This document shows, piece after piece, positions 41,357-45,709 of a stretch of DNA of 45,709 nucleotides. The notes below the pieces were generated by a model that worked only from the letters and a program-made list of their open reading frames with translations, was not told the origin of the DNA and did no database searches. Positions within the stretch are counted from its first letter, which is position 1, and every line of letters begins with the position of its first letter. Origin of the DNA: Methanobacteriaceae archaeon (GTDB taxonomy: Archaea; Methanobacteriota; Methanobacteria; Methanobacteriales; Methanobacteriaceae); the NCBI GenBank assembly GCA_029219465.1, contig JAQXTL010000019.1:1-45709 (forward strand). The letters run 5' to 3'. The translations under genes were made by a program, and so were the position numbers.

Positions 41357-43659
41357 GGGATGATTTAAAAATTGGCGTGTTTTTATGTGAGTGTGGAGGA
41401 AACATTTCTGACACTATTGATTTAGATGAAGTAAAAGCAGCACTTGATGTAGAATTCATTGGACAATTTGAAAATTTATGTTCACTTAACGGACGTAAAA
41501 TTATTCGTGATGCAATATTTGACCATGATTTAGACCGTGTTGTAGTTGCAGCATGCTCACCAATAAGCCACGAAAAAATATTCCAGGATTATATTAAACC
41601 ATTAAATCCATATTTGATGGATATGGCAAATATAAGAGAACAATGTTCCTGGGTACACTCAGACAAACAAAAAGCAACTCATAAAGCTATTACTCTTATT
41701 AATGCATCTATCGAAAAGGTTAAACAATCAGATGCAGTAGACCCAATTTATTGTCAAACTCCTGATGAAGTAGCAGTTATTGGTGGAGGAATAGCTGGAA
41801 TGAACGCAGCTTTATCTCTTGCCAAACAGGGAACAAAAGTTACCTTAATTGAACAGTCCCCATCCATTGGTGGACATATGGCTAAAATTGGTAAAGTATT
41901 TTCACCTGTAAAAATTGCAGAAGAATGTGGAATGTGTCTTTTAAATCCAATTTTAAATGAGCTTGTCTGGAACGAAAATATTGAAGTATTAACAAATACT
42001 AAAGTTATTGAAGCAGAAAGACGTGCTGGAACTTACAATTTAATATTGGAGAAATCTCCAAGATATGTTGATGTTGACAAATGTATTACATGTGGTAAAT
42101 GTGCTGAAGTATGTGAAGTTGAAGTTCCAAACGACTGGAATGACAATTTATCTTTAAGAAAAGCAATTTACAGACCATTTGGTCAATCTTATCCTGAAGC
42201 ATATGTTATTGATATGGATAACTGTTCCAAATGTGGTGATTGTTTTAGACAATGTAATATGAAAGCTATTAGGCTTAAAGGAAAACCTGAAAGAATTCCT
42301 CTCCAAGTAGGTTCCGTTGTTGTAGCAACAGGCCATAAACTCTTTGACATGGAAAAAAGACCTGAATATGGATACACACGTTATGATGATGTAATAACAC
42401 AATCTGAATTAGGTCGTATTACTGGAGTTAATGGACCTACAAAAGGTAAACTCTTAAAATCAAATGGAGAAGTTCCAAAACGTGTTGTAATGATTCAATG
42501 TGTTGGTTCAAGAGATGAAAAACCAGATGGACACAGGTATTGTTCTAAAGTCTGCTGTACAGTAGCTTTAAAGAATGCTAATATTATTAAACACAAATAT
42601 CCTGATACAGATGTTCTAATCTGTTATACTGATGTTAGAACTCCAGGAATGTTTGAAAAGTACTATAAGCACACTCAGGAAAATGAAGTACGTTTCATTA
42701 GAGGACGTCCTGGTGAAGTAGTTAAAAAAGGTGAAAACTTCATTGTAAGAACAGAAGATACAATCAAAGGAGAATTTGTTGAAATTGAAGCAGATATGGT
42801 TGTTTTATCAACTGCAATGGAACCATCAGAAGGAACCGAAGAGATTGCAGAAATCTTAAATGTAGGTACTACTGAAGATGGATTTATTAAAGAATCTCAC
42901 CCTAAGATCAAACCAGTTACAACAGATGTACAGGGTATATTTGTATGTGGAACCGCACAAGATCCAAAAGACATTACAGATTCAATTATGCAGGCAACTG
43001 CAGCTGCATCAAAAGTTAATGAATATAACTACGGTGGTGTAGAAATCGAACCATTTATTGCGGAAATTGATACAGAAAAATGTATTGTCTGTGGAGATTG
43101 TATATCAAGATGTAAATATAAATCCATGAGCATACAAAATGATGAGGTTTATATTGATCCAATGAGCTGTACTGGATGTGGTAAATGTCTTATCGGATGT
43201 AATCAAAGAGCTATTACAGTTAACGGTAACATTGATGAGAAAATCATATCTACAATCAAAGGAGTTTTATCTAAAAAACAAGAAGGCCAACGTATGATTT
43301 TGGTATTCTTGGATAATATCGGTTATACTGCTGCTGATAATATTGGTGTAAACAGATTATCCTATCCTGAATCTATTCATATTATAAAAGTAATTTCAGT
43401 AAATCGTGTAAGACCAAGACATATTCAATATGCACTTGAAAATGGTGCTGACGGTGTATTTATTGGTGAATTCCCTGGAGATTTAATGTATGATGAAGTA
43501 GAACGTAAAATCCACGGAGTAAAAGATAGAATTGCTGAAATGGGTGAAAATCCAGAAAGAGTAGCATTTTCAAAAGTATACATCCCGTATTTCTCAGGAC
43601 TTGCTCGTAAATTCATTGATTTTGATAAAAAAATCGAAGAATTAAATAAAACAGATTAA
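41353..43659 (+). CDS. hdrA: HdrA flavoprotein fused to a cysteine-less MvhD/FlpD-like domain
   Basis: HdrA is the FAD-bifurcating core of heterodisulfide reductase. The 768-residue product has the N-terminal cluster domain (FLCECGGNISD, CSW), FAD loop VIGGGIAGMNAALSLA, ferredoxin motifs CITCGKCAEVCE and CSKCGDCFRQC, the CVGSRDE...YCSKVCC region, and two more ferredoxin motifs (CIVCGDCISRC, CTGCGKCLIGC). Residues ~646-768 align by pattern with MvhD/FlpD, the [2Fe-2S] subunit that links to hydrogenase: NRLSYPESIHIIKV, ENGADGVFIG, PGDLMYDE. Every MvhD cysteine is replaced (LDNI, VIS, GEFPGDL), so the domain cannot bind its cluster. HdrA-MvhD fusions are known (HdrA2); this redox-dead form is unusual. 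It starts after AAGGAGG. Confidence 0.93.
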   Translation: MRDDLKIGVFLCECGGNISDTIDLDEVKAALDVEFIGQFENLCSLNGRKIIRDAIFDHDLDRVVVAACSPISHEKIFQDYIKPLNPYLMDMANIREQCSWVHSDKQKATHKAITLINASIEKVKQSDAVDPIYCQTPDEVAVIGGGIAGMNAALSLAKQGTKVTLIEQSPSIGGHMAKIGKVFSPVKIAEECGMCLLNPILNELVWNENIEVLTNTKVIEAERRAGTYNLILEKSPRYVDVDKCITCGKCAEVCEVEVPNDWNDNLSLRKAIYRPFGQSYPEAYVIDMDNCSKCGDCFRQCNMKAIRLKGKPERIPLQVGSVVVATGHKLFDMEKRPEYGYTRYDDVITQSELGRITGVNGPTKGKLLKSNGEVPKRVVMIQCVGSRDEKPDGHRYCSKVCCTVALKNANIIKHKYPDTDVLICYTDVRTPGMFEKYYKHTQENEVRFIRGRPGEVVKKGENFIVRTEDTIKGEFVEIEADMVVLSTAMEPSEGTEEIAEILNVGTTEDGFIKESHPKIKPVTTDVQGIFVCGTAQDPKDITDSIMQATAAASKVNEYNYGGVEIEPFIAEIDTEKCIVCGDCISRCKYKSMSIQNDEVYIDPMSCTGCGKCLIGCNQRAITVNGNIDEKIISTIKGVLSKKQEGQRMILVFLDNIGYTAADNIGVNRLSYPESIHIIKVISVNRVRPRHIQYALENGADGVFIGEFPGDLMYDEVERKIHGVKDRIAEMGENPERVAFSKVYIPYFSGLARKFIDFDKKIEELNKTD

Positions 43660-43687
43660 TGAGGTTTTATCCTCATTTCTTTTTTTT
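43659..43687. terminator. Hairpin terminator after hdrA
   Basis: ATGAGG (43659-43664) pairs with CCTCAT (43671-43676) around a six-base loop and is followed by TTCTTTTTTT. It overlaps the last base of the hdrA stop and lies between hdrA and the convergent kinase remnant, so it ends the comA-hdr transcript. Confidence 0.65.
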
Positions 43688-45531
43688 ATAAATCGTTTCT
43701 AAAATTAATTTTAACTCCAAAACCTTCAGGTAAATCTAAAATTTCTAATTCACCATCAATTTGTTTTGTTAAATTTCTAATGATGGTAAATCCTAAACTT
43801 CTTGATTTTTCCACATCAAAGTCTTTAGGAAGTCCTCTACCATCATCCCAAATGGTTAATTTGCATAAATTGTTTTCTTCTCTATATTTAACATAGAAAT
43901 TACCTTTTTCATCATCATCAAATGCATATTTTATTGAGTTTAAACCTAATTCATTTATTATTAAACCAAGAGGAATTGCTTTATCCATATGTAATTCATG
44001 AGATATGATATCAAGATGCAATTTGATGTTAGAGGAATATAAGTTAAATAAGTTTTCCAAGGTCAATTTAAGATATTCATCAGAGTTAACGTGAGTAATA
44101 TCTGAAGAATTATAAACCTGCTCGTGAATTGAAGCCATTGAAAGAATTCTGTTTCTAGTTTTCTTTAAGATGTTTTCATAGTCCTCATGGTTGAATTTTA
44201 ATTCAAGATTAATTAAACTTAAAATGATTTGCAAGTTATTTTTAACTCTGTGGTGAACCTCTTTAAGTAAAATTATCTGATTAACAATAGAATCTTCTAA
44301 ATCTTGTTTAATTTCAATATCTTTAGTAATATCCTGTAAAAATCCATTAATTTTTCTGTTTTCGAAATCAGTTTCAATATAATTACTGGAATAGAATCTG
44401 ATATATTTGGTGTTTCCTTTTCCAGTTACGATTTCTACAATTGTATCAAGATTTATTGTATCTCCAGGTTTACAATTTGCAGATACTTTTTTATATTTAT
44501 TCATGATTTTCTTTTGATCTTTTGGTGTAACAAAACTTCTAATAACGTCGTATCCATTCAAGTTACCTGATAACTGTGTTTCTAGAATATAATTAAGCTC
44601 TTCTGTCCATTTAATGTTATTAACATCCCCGTTTACAATTACAATTTTTGATATTGATTCAATTTTTTTAAGAGTTTCTTGAAGTTCAATTGATTCTTCA
44701 CGTAAAATTTTACGTTCCAAATCTTGTTTAACCCATTTTCTAGAATAATAAACAAAAATTACTATTACAATAACTAACGAAGATGTTGTTGTTACAAGGG
44801 AAATATTTCCTATATAACGAACGATTTCAGGTCTTAAAAGTTTAATAAGAGAGTAAATAAGAGCAATTGCGATAATTGCATGTTTCATTACATTATATGC
44901 CTGACGACTTGCAGTTGATTTTTGGGTAAAACTTTTGAATATTCCATTTTTGGTTGGGAGCATAACAAACATCAATGAAATCAAAATATGATAACATAAG
45001 TAATGTATTATTCTCGCATACATATCATCTCCAGATCCTAAATAGTAAAGAAATCCTCCAAATCCTGTAATTGCGGAAGTTAGAGCAATAATTTGCATAG
45101 GATTTTCATATTTTCTTAAAAACATACATAATATACATGAAAATAACACAACGGAATTCTATAATCCGAAGAATTCTGTTTTACATTTAAAATTAATTAC
45201 ATTATGTAAACCAAACATATGAAAATATTATAAAAACATTAATAATAATATAAAACATGTGATTAGAAAAGATATATTAGAAAGTTTTTTCATTTTAGGA
45301 TTAGAAGATGTCACTAGGAAAAATGACAATAATACAAAGAAATAATATGCATAAGCTTTTGCACTCTCACCTATGATTACAAACAATGGGTTTAATGGAA
45401 TAATATTTGAATTTATAATCCAAACAAGCCCAGTATAATAGGAGTACAGCACATAATAAACGAGATTCTTTCAAACTAATTTTATCAATTTCGGAATCAT
45501 TAAATTTAGTAAATAACTCTTTAGTATTCAT
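43686..45531 (-). pseudogene. Decaying membrane-bound PAS histidine kinase
   Basis: The 3' part is an open frame of 487 residues (43686-45149): about four membrane helices, a PAS-like domain (~165-285), a HisKA_2 box VHHRVKNNLQ (His300), and an ATPase lobe with INELGLNS and WDDGRGLP. Its 5' end has no ribosome-binding site. The true start is ATG 45531, preceded by GGGTGA, giving MNTKELFTKFNDSEIDK; that frame shifts by one base near 45455-45470 into a membrane-helix frame (45228-45452), which is in the same frame as the kinase but cut by TAA at 45228-45230 and TAG at 45159-45161. Thus one frameshift and two stops separate a normal N-terminus from an intact kinase core. Sequencing error could explain one lesion, hardly three. 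The signal is unknown. Confidence 0.72.
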
Positions 45532-45709
45532 GTTTCACCCATATTTGTTAATATATTTATAAATATATTATTTTTAATATATATTGGACTCTTTCAAAAA
45601 CTTTGTTGATTTGAAATTTTTTGATGAAAATTGGTTTGGAATTTTTTATTTTGTCTAAAAATAGTTAAATTTAATAAATAAGTGGAGTAAAAGTTTTTAT
45701 CATGCTAAA
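45532..45709. other. AT-rich right edge; possible start of another gene
   Basis: This stretch holds the promoter of the kinase remnant (minus strand, TATA-like runs around 45545-45580) and, from 45586, GGACTCTTTCAAAAAC, which looks like the type of sequence seen at insertion-element ends, though no partner repeat is in the window. A GGAG at 45684-45687 precedes an ATG at 45702-45704 that opens a frame to the end of the window, but the spacing of 14 bases is long. Nothing here can be assigned firmly. Confidence 0.25.

Noticed and set aside
42154-42402. Minus-strand frames inside hdrA
   Set aside because: They lie wholly within a strongly supported gene, have no ribosome-binding site and look like none of the families known to me.
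45159-45161. Reading the in-frame TAG of the kinase remnant as pyrrolysine
   Set aside because: A second stop in the same frame is TAA, and there is a frameshift further upstream. Pyrrolysine genes are not known from this group.
45586-45709. Complete insertion sequence at the right edge
   Set aside because: GGACTCTTTCAAAAAC resembles an element end, but neither a second terminal repeat nor a transposase frame is visible inside the window.

Overview
The window reads as chromosomal DNA of a gut-type Methanobrevibacter or a close member of the Methanobacteriales. It is AT-rich and densely packed, with archaeal Shine-Dalgarno sites (GGTG, GGAG, GTGAT). It carries methanogen-only genes (comA, methanogenesis marker 16, hdrCBA, mtxX, corrinoid-dependent metE), archaeal information genes (L40e, HerA/NurA, Mre11/Rad50, GGGP synthase), a Mur-type ligase as used for pseudomurein, and an adhesin-like beta-helix protein. 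The genus is an inference from gene style; no database was used. No stretch over about 300 bases is without a gene or gene remnant, and I see no CRISPR array or complete mobile element.

Layout. 1-2553: end of an unidentified gene, then trmO, a newly noticed 46-codon hydrophobic ORF, moaE, nadM and a membrane-anchored M14-like hydrolase, on the minus strand. 2657-5055: a membrane-anchored protein, Tsr3, ribosomal protein L40e (short and easily missed) and GGGP synthase. 5120-11834: the archaeal end-resection set nurA-herA and mre11-rad50. 11861-15601: a stand-alone TIR-like (MTH538/ThsB family) protein, a Mur ligase, an exported protein whose C-terminus resembles VanW, and a MobA-like nucleotidyltransferase. 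15593-23000: DUF169, an AddB/Cas4-like Fe-S nuclease with a UvrD-like helicase, and a divergent MrfA-like helicase fused to TPR repeats. 23001-30117: Fe-S aldo/keto reductase, hypA-hypB-DUF354, tRNA-Ala(GGC), a membrane protein-DUF1890-DUF1894-metE operon and an iron-sulfur flavoprotein. 30267-37636: adhesin-like protein, cbiF, two class III-signal pilin-like proteins, tatD, uppS, mtxX, UPF0280 and UPF0058. 37776-43659: comA, marker 16, hdrC, hdrB, hdrA in one run. 43686-45531: a decaying membrane histidine kinase.

The most striking system is the comA-marker16-hdrCBA run. HdrA carries a C-terminal MvhD/FlpD-like domain that has lost every cysteine, and HdrB has lost one cysteine of its second CCG motif. 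This does not look like the housekeeping heterodisulfide reductase. Its placement suggests an Hdr-type complex specialised for coenzyme M synthesis or sulfur chemistry (inference). Other leads are the TIR-like protein beside rad50, the VanW-like exported protein beside a Mur ligase, the helicase-TPR fusion, and several near-perfect palindromes at promoters and leaders (hypA, UPF0058, cbiF/pilin, L40e).
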